Source of the DNA: Pseudomonas fluorescens
GTDB taxonomy: Bacteria; Pseudomonadota; Gammaproteobacteria; Pseudomonadales; Pseudomonadaceae
DNA: 64,000 nt
Direction: 5' to 3'
Assembly: GCF_001307275.1 (NCBI RefSeq)
Contig: NZ_CP012831.1
Span: 682,001 to 746,000, forward strand
Shown here piece after piece: positions 40,960 to 48,423 of the stretch. Every line of letters begins with the position of its first letter. Position 1 is the stretch's first letter. The position numbers were made by a program, and so were the translations under genes. The notes beneath the pieces were generated by a model. That model was given only the letters and a program-made list of their open reading frames with translations. It had not been told where the DNA came from and ran no database searches.

Positions 40960-41766
40960 ATGCAACTCATCGATATCGGCGTCAACCTGACCAACCCCAG
41001 TTTCACCGACAAACACCAGGCGGTGCTTGAGCGCGCCTATGCATCCGGGGTCTGCCAACTGGTCTTGACCGGCACCAGCATCGAGGGCAGCGAACAGGCC
41101 CTGGAGTTGTGCCAACACCTCGACGAGACCGGGGAACGACTGTTTTCCACCGCCGGCATTCATCCCCACAGCGCCAGCGAGTGGACCGCCGACAGCGCCC
41201 GGCACCTCAAGGACCTGCTGATGCACAGCCGCGTGCGCGCGGTGGGCGAATGCGGGCTGGATTTCAACCGAGACTTCTCGCCCCGCCCCCAGCAGGAAAA
41301 GGTCCTGGAGGAACACCTCGCCCTGGCGGTCCAGCTGCAATTACCGGTCTTCCTGCATGAGCGCGACGCCGACCAGCGCTTGCTGGACATCCTCCGGGAG
41401 TTTCGCGATCAATTGCCAGCGGCCGTGGTGCACTGCTTCACCGGGGAAAAAAAGGCGTTGTTCAGCTACCTCGATCTCGACCTGCATATTGGTATCACTG
41501 GCTGGATCTGCGACGAACGCCGCGGCACGCACCTGCACCCGTTGGTGCGCGAAATACCCCGTGGCCGGCTGATGCTCGAAAGCGACGCGCCCTACCTGCT
41601 GCCCCGTACGCTGCGGCCCAAACCCAAGAACGGACGCAACGAGCCGGCCTACCTGACGGAAGTCCTGCGCGAAGTGGCCTTGCACCGGGGCGAAACCCAG
41701 GAAGACCTGGCAGCCCACAGCAGCGCCTGCGCCCGGGCGTTCTTTGGGTTGCCCACGATCTCCTGA
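40960..41766 (+). CDS. tatD: TatD-family metal-dependent DNase
   Basis: A 268-aa TIM-barrel hydrolase. It begins [15 protein letters not shown] as E. coli TatD does. Metal residues appear in [27 protein letters not shown] and the C-terminal [10 protein letters not shown]. The enzyme is a 3'-5' exonuclease involved in DNA repair and quality control. GAGGTA precedes ATG 40960; it is divergent from mltF. Confidence 0.93.
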   Translation: MQLIDIGVNLTNPSFTDKHQAVLERAYASGVCQLVLTGTSIEGSEQALELCQHLDETGERLFSTAGIHPHSASEWTADSARHLKDLLMHSRVRAVGECGLDFNRDFSPRPQQEKVLEEHLALAVQLQLPVFLHERDADQRLLDILREFRDQLPAAVVHCFTGEKKALFSYLDLDLHIGITGWICDERRGTHLHPLVREIPRGRLMLESDAPYLLPRTLRPKPKNGRNEPAYLTEVLREVALHRGETQEDLAAHSSACARAFFGLPTIS

Positions 41767-41781
41767 ACCCTGCAAACCCCT

Positions 41782-41868
41782 GTGGGAGCGAGCTTGCTCG
41801 CGATAGCGGCGTATCAGCCTGCACATTGGCTGACTGCACACCGCTATCGCGAGCAAGCTCGCTCCCAC
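41782..41868. repeat. REPIN, class A, GTGGGAG-out orientation
   Basis: GTGGGAGCGAGCTTGCTCGC copy and its inverse, 44 bases apart, directly after tatD. The spacer itself is palindromic at the ends (AGCGGC/GCCGCT-like, TAGCGG...CCGCTA). Confidence 0.9.
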
Positions 41869-42011
41869 AAGAGGACTTCGTTGTCTGTTGGCCTACATCA
41901 AAACCCTGCGACTCTGTTGTCTGTTGACCCACATCAAAATCCCGGCACCTGAATAGCGGCAGAATAATGGCACCTTGCCAATGCTGTTTCCGCTATCAGA
42001 GAAAACCTTCC

Positions 42012-43493
42012 ATGGGTGCCTGGCTTAGCAATATCTCGTTGAAATACAAATTCTGGGCGGTCAATGCGGTCGCCTTTATCACCACCCTGCTGCTGGTGCT
42101 CTACGCGGTGCACCTCGAACAGCAGGCGCGCAACCACGCAGCCCAGGCGAACGCCCAGGCCCAAGCACAGGTGCTCAAGGCCTGGCCTGCCGGGCAATCC
42201 TTGCCCGGGGCCGACGATCTCTTGGCATTCCGGCGCGACCAGGTCCCGGTGTTCAACGAACGACCGTTGCCTTCGCTGGCTCAGGCCGATGGCTGGGTCG
42301 AACTCGATGCCGGGCCGCTGCTTGGCGACGACCCGTTGCTGGGTGCCCAAGTGATCCGTCGAGATGACGGACAGGCACTCGCGGTGTTGGCCCGAGGTGT
42401 AAGCCTGAGCCAAGTGTTCGCTGAACGCTTCAGCCAATACGCCATGGCCGTGTTTGTGTTGATGCTGGCAATGTTGGGCGCCTCGCAACTGTTGATCCGC
42501 TTTTTGCTCAGCCAGCTCAACACGCTCAAAGACGTGATGCTGCATGTGGAAAAAACCGGTGACCTGTCCGCCCGCGTGCCTCTGGCCTGCAAGGACGAAG
42601 TGGGCCAGATGGCGGCGGCGTTCAACGCCATGCAGGCCGGTTATCAACGGGTGGTCGACACCGTCGCGAGCACTGCCCGGCAGCTGGACAGTGGTGCGGC
42701 GCGCCTGGCGTCGAGCATGAACGATGTTCGCCACGGCATGCTCGGCCAGCAAAGCGAAACCGATCAGGCAGCCACGGCGATCAACGAAATGTCCGCCACG
42801 GTTTATCACATCGCCCAGCACGCCGGCGCCACCCGCGACCTGTCGAAAACCGCCGACACCCTGGCCGGCAACGGTCACGAAGTGGTCGGTCGGGTGCAGC
42901 TGTCGATCACCGGATTGTCGTCGGGGGTGCAGCAGACTGCCGAAATGATCCAGCGCCTGGCCGAAGACAGTCAGAAGATCAACGGCGTGGTCAATGTGAT
43001 CCACAGCATCGCCGAACAAACCAATCTGCTGGCCCTGAACGCGGCCATCGAAGCGGCGCGGGCCGGGGAAATGGGCCGAGGTTTTGCCGTGGTGGCCGAT
43101 GAGGTGCGCAACCTGGCCAAGCGAGTACAGGCCTCCACGGATGAAATCACCACCATGGTCTCGGCCCTGCAAGCCGGGACCCGGGACGCGGTGGACTTCA
43201 TGCAGGAGAGTTCGCTCAAGGCCGACGATTGCGTGCAACAGGCCCGCGAGGCCGGCGACGCGCTGGCACAGATCACCGCAGCCGTGGCCCAAATGCGCGA
43301 GAGCAACACCCAGATCGCGGTCGCGGCCGAGCAGCAAAGCCACGTCGCCGAGGAAATGAACCGGGCGGTGGTGAGCATTCGCGACGTGACCGAAAACACC
43401 GTGCGCCAGACCGTCGATTCAGCCACCACCAGCGATGAACTGGCGACATTGGCGGGCGAGTTGAGCAAGGCGATTGGGCAGCTCAAGCTTTGA
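42012..43493 (+). CDS. Methyl-accepting chemotaxis protein
   Basis: A 493-aa chemoreceptor. A first membrane helix (about 14-34), a short periplasmic or extracytoplasmic part of about 105 residues, a second helix (about 140-162), HAMP, and a long cytoplasmic signalling coiled coil with the hairpin tip [16 protein letters not shown] earlier and the conserved core [32 protein letters not shown] (location only). No C-terminal CheR pentapeptide; it ends QLKL. The small sensor has no recognisable ligand fold. Start 42012 has a weak SD. Confidence 0.9.
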   Translation: MGAWLSNISLKYKFWAVNAVAFITTLLLVLYAVHLEQQARNHAAQANAQAQAQVLKAWPAGQSLPGADDLLAFRRDQVPVFNERPLPSLAQADGWVELDAGPLLGDDPLLGAQVIRRDDGQALAVLARGVSLSQVFAERFSQYAMAVFVLMLAMLGASQLLIRFLLSQLNTLKDVMLHVEKTGDLSARVPLACKDEVGQMAAAFNAMQAGYQRVVDTVASTARQLDSGAARLASSMNDVRHGMLGQQSETDQAATAINEMSATVYHIAQHAGATRDLSKTADTLAGNGHEVVGRVQLSITGLSSGVQQTAEMIQRLAEDSQKINGVVNVIHSIAEQTNLLALNAAIEAARAGEMGRGFAVVADEVRNLAKRVQASTDEITTMVSALQAGTRDAVDFMQESSLKADDCVQQAREAGDALAQITAAVAQMRESNTQIAVAAEQQSHVAEEMNRAVVSIRDVTENTVRQTVDSATTSDELATLAGELSKAIGQLKL

Positions 43494-43501
43494 GGACGCC
43501 T

Positions 43502-43592
43502 TCGCGAGCAAGCTCGCTCCCACATTGGATCGAGTCGGACACAAAAGTTTGTGAACCCGACAGACCCCATGTGGGAGCGAGCTTGCTCGCGA
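43502..43592. repeat. REPIN, class A, CGCGA-out orientation
   Basis: TCGCGAGC...GCTCCCAC and GTGGGAGC...GCTCGCGA, 47 bases apart. It begins only a few bases after the chemoreceptor stop. Confidence 0.9.
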
Positions 43593-43723
43593 AGAGGCCA
43601 GTACAGTCAACTCAAATGTTACCTTTGAAACTCTATCGCCCCGATAACCAACCTCGATTCGCAGGCGCCCTGGGCGGCACCTATTCTTCAAGCATAAGTG
43701 CACACGAATCGAGGAATAGCATC

Positions 43724-44098
43724 ATGGGCAAACGTCACCCCAATCTTCCAGCCTGGCAATGGCGCGCCTACCCCGACAATCATCGCCACCCCACCAACCT
43801 GGTGTTGCACCTGATTGCCGTGCCGCTGTTCATCATCGCGTTTCTGCTGATTGTGACGGGAGTATTCAGCTTGAGCCTGGGGGACATCGCCATCGGCGTC
43901 ATCGGCCTGCTCGCGGCACTCGGCCTGCAGCGTCACGGACACAGCCTGGAGGCCCAGGCCTCCGAGCCGTTCAGCGATCGCAAGGATGCCGTGTCACGCC
44001 TGTTGGTGGAGCAGTTCCTGACTTTTCCGCGGTTCTTTTTCAGCGGTGGCTGGTGGCGCGCCTGGCGTGATCGCCACCGTCACCACCGTAAACCTTAG
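43724..44098 (+). CDS. Mpo1-like (DUF962) membrane protein
   Basis: A 124-aa protein with a HRHPTNLVLHLIAVPLFIIA motif and two hydrophobic segments (about 24-45 and 50-68), similar to DUF962/Mpo1, a family of ER dioxygenases acting on 2-hydroxy fatty acids in yeast. The C-terminus is basic with repeated His and Arg (RAWRDRHRHHRKP). Function here is inferred weakly. GAGGAA lies before ATG 43724. Confidence 0.7.
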   Translation: MGKRHPNLPAWQWRAYPDNHRHPTNLVLHLIAVPLFIIAFLLIVTGVFSLSLGDIAIGVIGLLAALGLQRHGHSLEAQASEPFSDRKDAVSRLLVEQFLTFPRFFFSGGWWRAWRDRHRHHRKP

Positions 44099-44109
44099 CC
44101 GGAGCAGCC

Positions 44110-44907
44110 TTACCCGAAGATCGTTACCGTCTGCCGGCTCAGGGCGATCAAGCGGCCATCGGCGCTCCAGAATTTCGCGGCGACATGGCCGTAGCCGTCC
44201 TGGGCATGTTCGATCTCGGCCAGGTACTTGCACCAGTCCAGTGTCGTGAGGTCCAGCAGCGGCTGGACGAACTCAATGGTCCACGTGAGCGTGCTGCCCG
44301 GGGCCATTTGCGAGAGGTGAGGCAACAACGCCGGGGGCCAGGCGTCCACCAAGGCCAGGATATGGCTTTCGTTCAGCGGCTCCTCCTGCACATCGCCGCG
44401 CAAGCGCACCCAGCCGCCCATGCTCCGGGATTTATTGCCGCTGAACGGCAAGCCGCCGACGCTCCAGCGCATTGCCAGGTGCCGCATGAATTCCGGAGTC
44501 ATGCCCTTGACGTAAGGCAGTTCCTGGCATTGCTCCACGCTCTTGAATTCCGGCGCGGGGTCGGCCTGCACCGCCACCACGGACGAGCGCGAGGCACCAA
44601 AGCTGCCTTGCACCACGGTCACCACCTGACCGTTCTGCACCGCACGCCCCAACACTTGGCTTACCGCCTTGCCTTCTCGCAACACCTCGACTTCGAAACT
44701 GACCGGCACGTCGGGCTCGACCGGGCCGACAAAGGTAATCGCCAGGGAACGCACCGGGCGATCCGCCGGCACTTGGGCACGCATAGCCTCATATTGCAGC
44801 GCCGCCACCAACCCACCAAAACTGGCCCGGCCCTGGCCCCATTCCGGCGCGATGGTCACAGCACCTGGCTGCCGGCGCACGGCATCGATCAACTCGGAAA
44901 AGCGCAT
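44110..44907 (-). CDS. Acyl-CoA thioesterase-like double hotdog protein
   Basis: A 265-aa protein of the TesB-like thioesterase superfamily with two hotdog domains. The N-terminal APEWGQGRASFGGLVAALQY and the C-terminal STLTWTIEFVQPL region with GYGHVAAKFWSADGRLIALSRQT resemble fungal-type and bacterial acyl-CoA thioesterases. The conserved catalytic Asp/Thr/Gln set cannot be verified by eye. ATG 44907 lacks a strong SD. Confidence 0.75.
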   Translation of the reverse strand: MRFSELIDAVRRQPGAVTIAPEWGQGRASFGGLVAALQYEAMRAQVPADRPVRSLAITFVGPVEPDVPVSFEVEVLREGKAVSQVLGRAVQNGQVVTVVQGSFGASRSSVVAVQADPAPEFKSVEQCQELPYVKGMTPEFMRHLAMRWSVGGLPFSGNKSRSMGGWVRLRGDVQEEPLNESHILALVDAWPPALLPHLSQMAPGSTLTWTIEFVQPLLDLTTLDWCKYLAEIEHAQDGYGHVAAKFWSADGRLIALSRQTVTIFG

Positions 44908-45011
44908 GACGACCTCGAAAACAGGGGAAAAGGATGAAGGCATCTTAACCAGCCCAGACAGGCGGCACAGGGCTCATTCCGGCCAAAGAGGCTGACAGAA
45001 AAGCCGAGGAT

Positions 45012-45146
45012 TCCTGAATCCACCCCAACCACTGTGGGAGCGAGCTTGCTCGCGATGGCGGTGTATCAGTCAACCTGTATGCAAACTGACCCACCGCCAT
45101 CGCGAGCAAGCTCGCTCCCACAAGGGGAAATAGGGTGGATTCAGGA
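45012..45146. repeat. 14-bp inverted repeat framing a REPIN
   Basis: TCCTGAATCCACCC (45012-45025) and GGGTGGATTCAGGA (45133-45146) are perfect inverted copies outside the REPIN at 45034-45121. The right arm includes the CHAD gene stop codon and is followed by TTTTT on the plus strand. The whole region can fold as one long hairpin. Confidence 0.85.
45034..45121. repeat. REPIN, class A, GTGGGAG-out orientation
   Basis: GTGGGAGC...GCTCGCGAT and its inverse, 44 bases apart; the spacer contains a further short inverted pair (GGCGGTG...CACCGCC). Confidence 0.9.
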
Positions 45147-45902
45147 TTTTTCGAAGCAACTGGCAATCAGCTTGTCGAGCACCTTGTCGGACTTGGCCTC
45201 AGCCTTTTCCATCGTGGCGTGCCAGGTGGGCACGCAAGCTTGCAGATCGGTTTCTTCCCTGGCCCTGGCCAGCCATTGCCAGCAATCGTGCCAGTCGCCC
45301 AGCGCGCCCTGGGCGGACTTGAGCCGTGGCATGGCGGCTTCGGGCAGGCGGTCGAGCTCAGGGTAAGCTTCGATGGCGTAGCGCACGCGCTTGATCAGCA
45401 GACGCAACCGGTGGCGGTCATGGGCCGGATCACGCAGGGCTTCGCCGAGTTTCTTCCACTGTTTGTCCAGGCGCTTCTCGATGCTTTTGCGCAAGCCCTT
45501 CAGCAGCCCCTCACGCTGGGCGGCGCGAATGAAGCGCGGGAAGGCATCGAGCATCATCAGCAACTGGGCCAGTTCAACACTCGCGGCCACGGCGGGATAG
45601 GCATCGGCCATTTGTATCTGGCGTCGCCGCGCCGCCTCGGCCAGGCCATGTTGTTCAAGGTAAGCCGCCAACACTTCCCGATCGCGCAGGGGCGTGGTCA
45701 GGGTACCCACCGCCGAAGCCGCCGTTTCCAGTTGTTCGACGCCGGGCAACCCACGCAGCGGACGAAGCAGGCTGCGCAAACGGCGCACCGTGGTCCGCAG
45801 GTCATGCAGCGCTTCGCTGTCGGTGTGGGCATTCAAGCGGGCCTGACGGGCCAACAGGCGGACTTCCAGGCCCAATATGCGGGCCACCAGCCGATCGATC
45901 AT
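45141..45902 (-). CDS. CHAD-domain protein
   Basis: A 253-aa helical protein with the conserved His/Arg/Lys of CHAD: EALHDLRTTVRRLRSLLR at the N-terminus, HRLRLLIKRVRYAIEAY in the middle and LGDWHDCWQWL near the end. CHAD domains bind polyphosphate granules. No CYTH domain is fused. ATG 45902 follows GGAGTACGTCC. The stop codon lies in the inverted repeat noted at 45012-45146. Confidence 0.87.
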   Translation of the reverse strand: MIDRLVARILGLEVRLLARQARLNAHTDSEALHDLRTTVRRLRSLLRPLRGLPGVEQLETAASAVGTLTTPLRDREVLAAYLEQHGLAEAARRRQIQMADAYPAVAASVELAQLLMMLDAFPRFIRAAQREGLLKGLRKSIEKRLDKQWKKLGEALRDPAHDRHRLRLLIKRVRYAIEAYPELDRLPEAAMPRLKSAQGALGDWHDCWQWLARAREETDLQACVPTWHATMEKAEAKSDKVLDKLIASCFEKS

Positions 45903-46007
45903 GGACGTACTCCGTACACAACGTTGAGCGTCAAGCCGCAAGCTACCCGTGAAAAAAGATTCTGTCCCCTTCCCTTGTAGCTTGCAGCTGATGGCTTGTC
46001 GCTGCCT

Positions 46008-46298
46008 TTATCGTCCCGCGCGGGATTCGCGAATGTAGAAACGCGCCTTCTCGGCTTTCTTGGAGCAGCCTTCGAACGCTTCGAATTGCTGCTGGGTCTT
46101 GGCGCCTGTCAGCAGGGACAAGGCCTTGGAGTAGCTGACGGTGCCGGCAAAGCCTTCGGCCTTGGCCAGGTCCAGTTCACGCCAGGCGCTGTCGAGCTGG
46201 CTGCCACAACTATCGCGGTAAGCGGTTTTGCCTGCGCAACCGGCCAGGGCCAAAATCATCAAAGATGCCACCAAGGGCAGGCGGATCCGGGCTTTCAT
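46008..46298 (-). CDS. Small hypothetical lipoprotein
   Basis: A 96-aa lipoprotein: signal peptide KARIRLPLVASLMILALAGC with lipobox LALAGC at about residue 20. The mature part is about 76 residues with two more cysteines (DSCGSQLD and EGCSKKAE) and an overall helical, repeat-like tail. I do not recognise the family. GAGGT precedes ATG 46298. Confidence 0.75.
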   Translation of the reverse strand: MKARIRLPLVASLMILALAGCAGKTAYRDSCGSQLDSAWRELDLAKAEGFAGTVSYSKALSLLTGAKTQQQFEAFEGCSKKAEKARFYIRESRAGR

Positions 46299-46505
46299 CA
46301 ATAACACCTCAGGTCAGGTCAACAGTCGTGCTGTTAAGACGGTGGCAACGGCGAAAAGTGCCTTGCTTGACCGCGTAAATTCGAGTGTGGCCGAGCATAC
46401 GCAAATGCCGTCGCAGCGTGTCAAAAAACGACGTCTGCGCCACAACGATTGAGCCGAGCCGTCGATGAGTGCATTGTTGAAGCCTGTTCGACAAGAGGCC
46501 GGGTC

Positions 46506-47543
46506 ATGACAAAACGTGTCGCATTGGTATTGGGCTCGGGTGGCGCCCGGGGCTATGCCCATATCGGGGTGATCGAAGAAATCGAACGACGTGGCTACGA
46601 CATTGCCTGCATCGCCGGTTGTTCCATGGGGGCTGTCGTGGGTGGGATCTATGCGGCGGGCAAGCTCGAGGAGTACCGCAACTGGATCGAAAGCCTGGAT
46701 TACCTGGATGTCCTGCGCCTGGTGGACGTCAGTTTTCGCCTGGGGGCGATCCGCGGCGAGAAGGTCTTTGGGCAGATCCGCAAGATCGTCGGCGAACTCA
46801 ACATTGAAGAGTTGCGCATCCCCTACACCGCCGTCGCAACCGACCTGACCAACCAGCAGGAAATCTGGTTCCAGGAAGGCTGCCTGCACCAGGCAATGCG
46901 CGCCTCAGCGGCGATTCCCAGCCTGTTCACACCCGTGATGCAAGGCAATCGCATGCTGGTGGATGGCGGCCTGCTCAATCCGTTGCCGATCGTGCCGGTG
47001 GTGTCGAGCCACTGCGACTTGATCATCGCGGTCAACCTCAACGCCACCAACCAGAAACAGTACCGGTTACCGGTGATCCCGCGCCCCGCCGCGTTCAGGC
47101 GCCGCTTCGACACCCTGGTCAGCTCCCTGGGTTCGCGTCTGCCGTTTCGCCGCAAGCAGGCCGAGCAGTTGTTGCTGCTGGAGCAGGAAGCCTTGAAGGC
47201 CGAGGCCGCCGACATCAACCCGTGGATCGACTCGGCCGAGCCTGAGGGCCAACAACCGGCCGCCGCGCCAGAGAACGAAGGCGCACCGAAATCCGCCACT
47301 GGCTCATTCATCATCGATAACGTCGGCCCGGCTTCGTTGCTGGACTTGATCAACCAGAGCTTCGAAGTGATGCAGACCTCACTGGCCCAGTACAAGATCG
47401 CCGGTTACCCGCCGGATGTGCTGATCAACGTGCCGAAACGGGTGTGCCGGTTCTTCGAGTTCTACAAGGCGCCGGAGTTGATCGCCCTGGGGCGGGAGAT
47501 TGCCAGCGATACCCTGGATCGCTATGAGCGTGAACAGAACTAG
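46506..47543 (+). CDS. Patatin-like phospholipase (RssA type)
   Basis: A 345-aa protein with the patatin core: oxyanion loop GSGGARGYAHIG, nucleophile GCSMG and catalytic Asp in VDGGLLNPLP. The C-terminal part (about 210-345) is longer than in RssA and carries a Pro/Ala-rich linker (EPEGQQPAAAPENEG). Substrate is probably phospholipid. No signal peptide is present. GAGG precedes ATG 46506. Confidence 0.87.
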   Translation: MTKRVALVLGSGGARGYAHIGVIEEIERRGYDIACIAGCSMGAVVGGIYAAGKLEEYRNWIESLDYLDVLRLVDVSFRLGAIRGEKVFGQIRKIVGELNIEELRIPYTAVATDLTNQQEIWFQEGCLHQAMRASAAIPSLFTPVMQGNRMLVDGGLLNPLPIVPVVSSHCDLIIAVNLNATNQKQYRLPVIPRPAAFRRRFDTLVSSLGSRLPFRRKQAEQLLLLEQEALKAEAADINPWIDSAEPEGQQPAAAPENEGAPKSATGSFIIDNVGPASLLDLINQSFEVMQTSLAQYKIAGYPPDVLINVPKRVCRFFEFYKAPELIALGREIASDTLDRYEREQN

Positions 47544-47569
47544 GCATTTGCGCTGGCTGTGGGGGCCTC

Positions 47570-47636
47570 ATCGCGAGCAAGCTCGCTCCCACGCTGAATC
47601 TGTGGTGAACCCTGTGGGAGCGAGCTTGCTCGCGAT
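47570..47636. repeat. REPIN, class A, CGCGA-out orientation
   Basis: ATCGCGAGC...GCTCCCAC and GTGGGAGC...CTCGCGAT, only about 21 bases apart; the shortest REPIN of the window. Confidence 0.9.
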
Positions 47637-47660
47637 GGCGGCAACCCGGACAACATAGAA

Positions 47661-48359
47661 CTAAAGCCCACCCTCCCCCAACAACCGATACCCCACCCCC
47701 GCCTCGGTCACGATGAACCGCGGCCGGGTCGGGTCGTCGGCCAGCTTCTGGCGCAGGTGACCGACCACGATCCGCAGGTAGTGACTGTCTTCGGTGTGGG
47801 TCGGCCCCCAGATGTCCTTGAGCAACTGCTGCTGGGTGATGACCCGCCCCGGGTGCCGCGCCAGTTGCGCCAGGACGGCGTATTCCTTACGGGTCAGCGC
47901 CACTTCGGTGCCGTCCAGCAGCACCCGTCGATAGGCCAGGTCCACCGTCAGCGGGCCGAACTTCAGCGCGGCCTCCTGTGGCTCGCCGGCCGGGGCCTGG
48001 CGCAACAAGGCGCGGATGCGGGCAAGGAATTCCTGGATGCCGAACGGCTTGGTCACGTAATCGTTGGCACCGTTGTCCAACGCCTCGACTTTCTGCGCTT
48101 CGCTGGCCCGCACCGAGAGCACGAGCACCGGCACCGTCGACCATTGGCGAAACTCGCGCAACACCTGTTGGCCGTCCATGTCCGGCAGGCCCAGGTCGAG
48201 CACCAGCAGATCGGGCTTGTTCAGCGCCGCTTGGGCCAGCCCTTCGGCGCCGGTGCCGGCTTCCAGCACCTTGTAGCCCTGGGAGCTCAAGCTGATGCGC
48301 AAGAATTTGCGGATCTGCGGTTCGTCATCGATGACCAAAAGGGTCGCGGTCTGGCTCAT
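47661..48359 (-). CDS. kdpE: Response regulator KdpE
   Basis: A 232-aa OmpR/PhoB-type regulator. The receiver has the acidic pocket DDEP, phospho-Asp in LVLDLGLPDMDGQ and Lys in VTKPF; a winged-helix DNA-binding domain follows (LTRKEYAVLAQLARHPGRVIT). It activates kdpFABC in low potassium and is phosphorylated by KdpD, whose gene ends 64 bases upstream. ATG 48359. Confidence 0.95.
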   Translation of the reverse strand: MSQTATLLVIDDEPQIRKFLRISLSSQGYKVLEAGTGAEGLAQAALNKPDLLVLDLGLPDMDGQQVLREFRQWSTVPVLVLSVRASEAQKVEALDNGANDYVTKPFGIQEFLARIRALLRQAPAGEPQEAALKFGPLTVDLAYRRVLLDGTEVALTRKEYAVLAQLARHPGRVITQQQLLKDIWGPTHTEDSHYLRIVVGHLRQKLADDPTRPRFIVTEAGVGYRLLGEGGL

Positions 48360-48423
48360 GGGGTTCGTTCGTTGCAATCCAGTGGAAAGGCACGCAAGTG
48401 ACAAGAGAGTATCTCAGCCAGGC

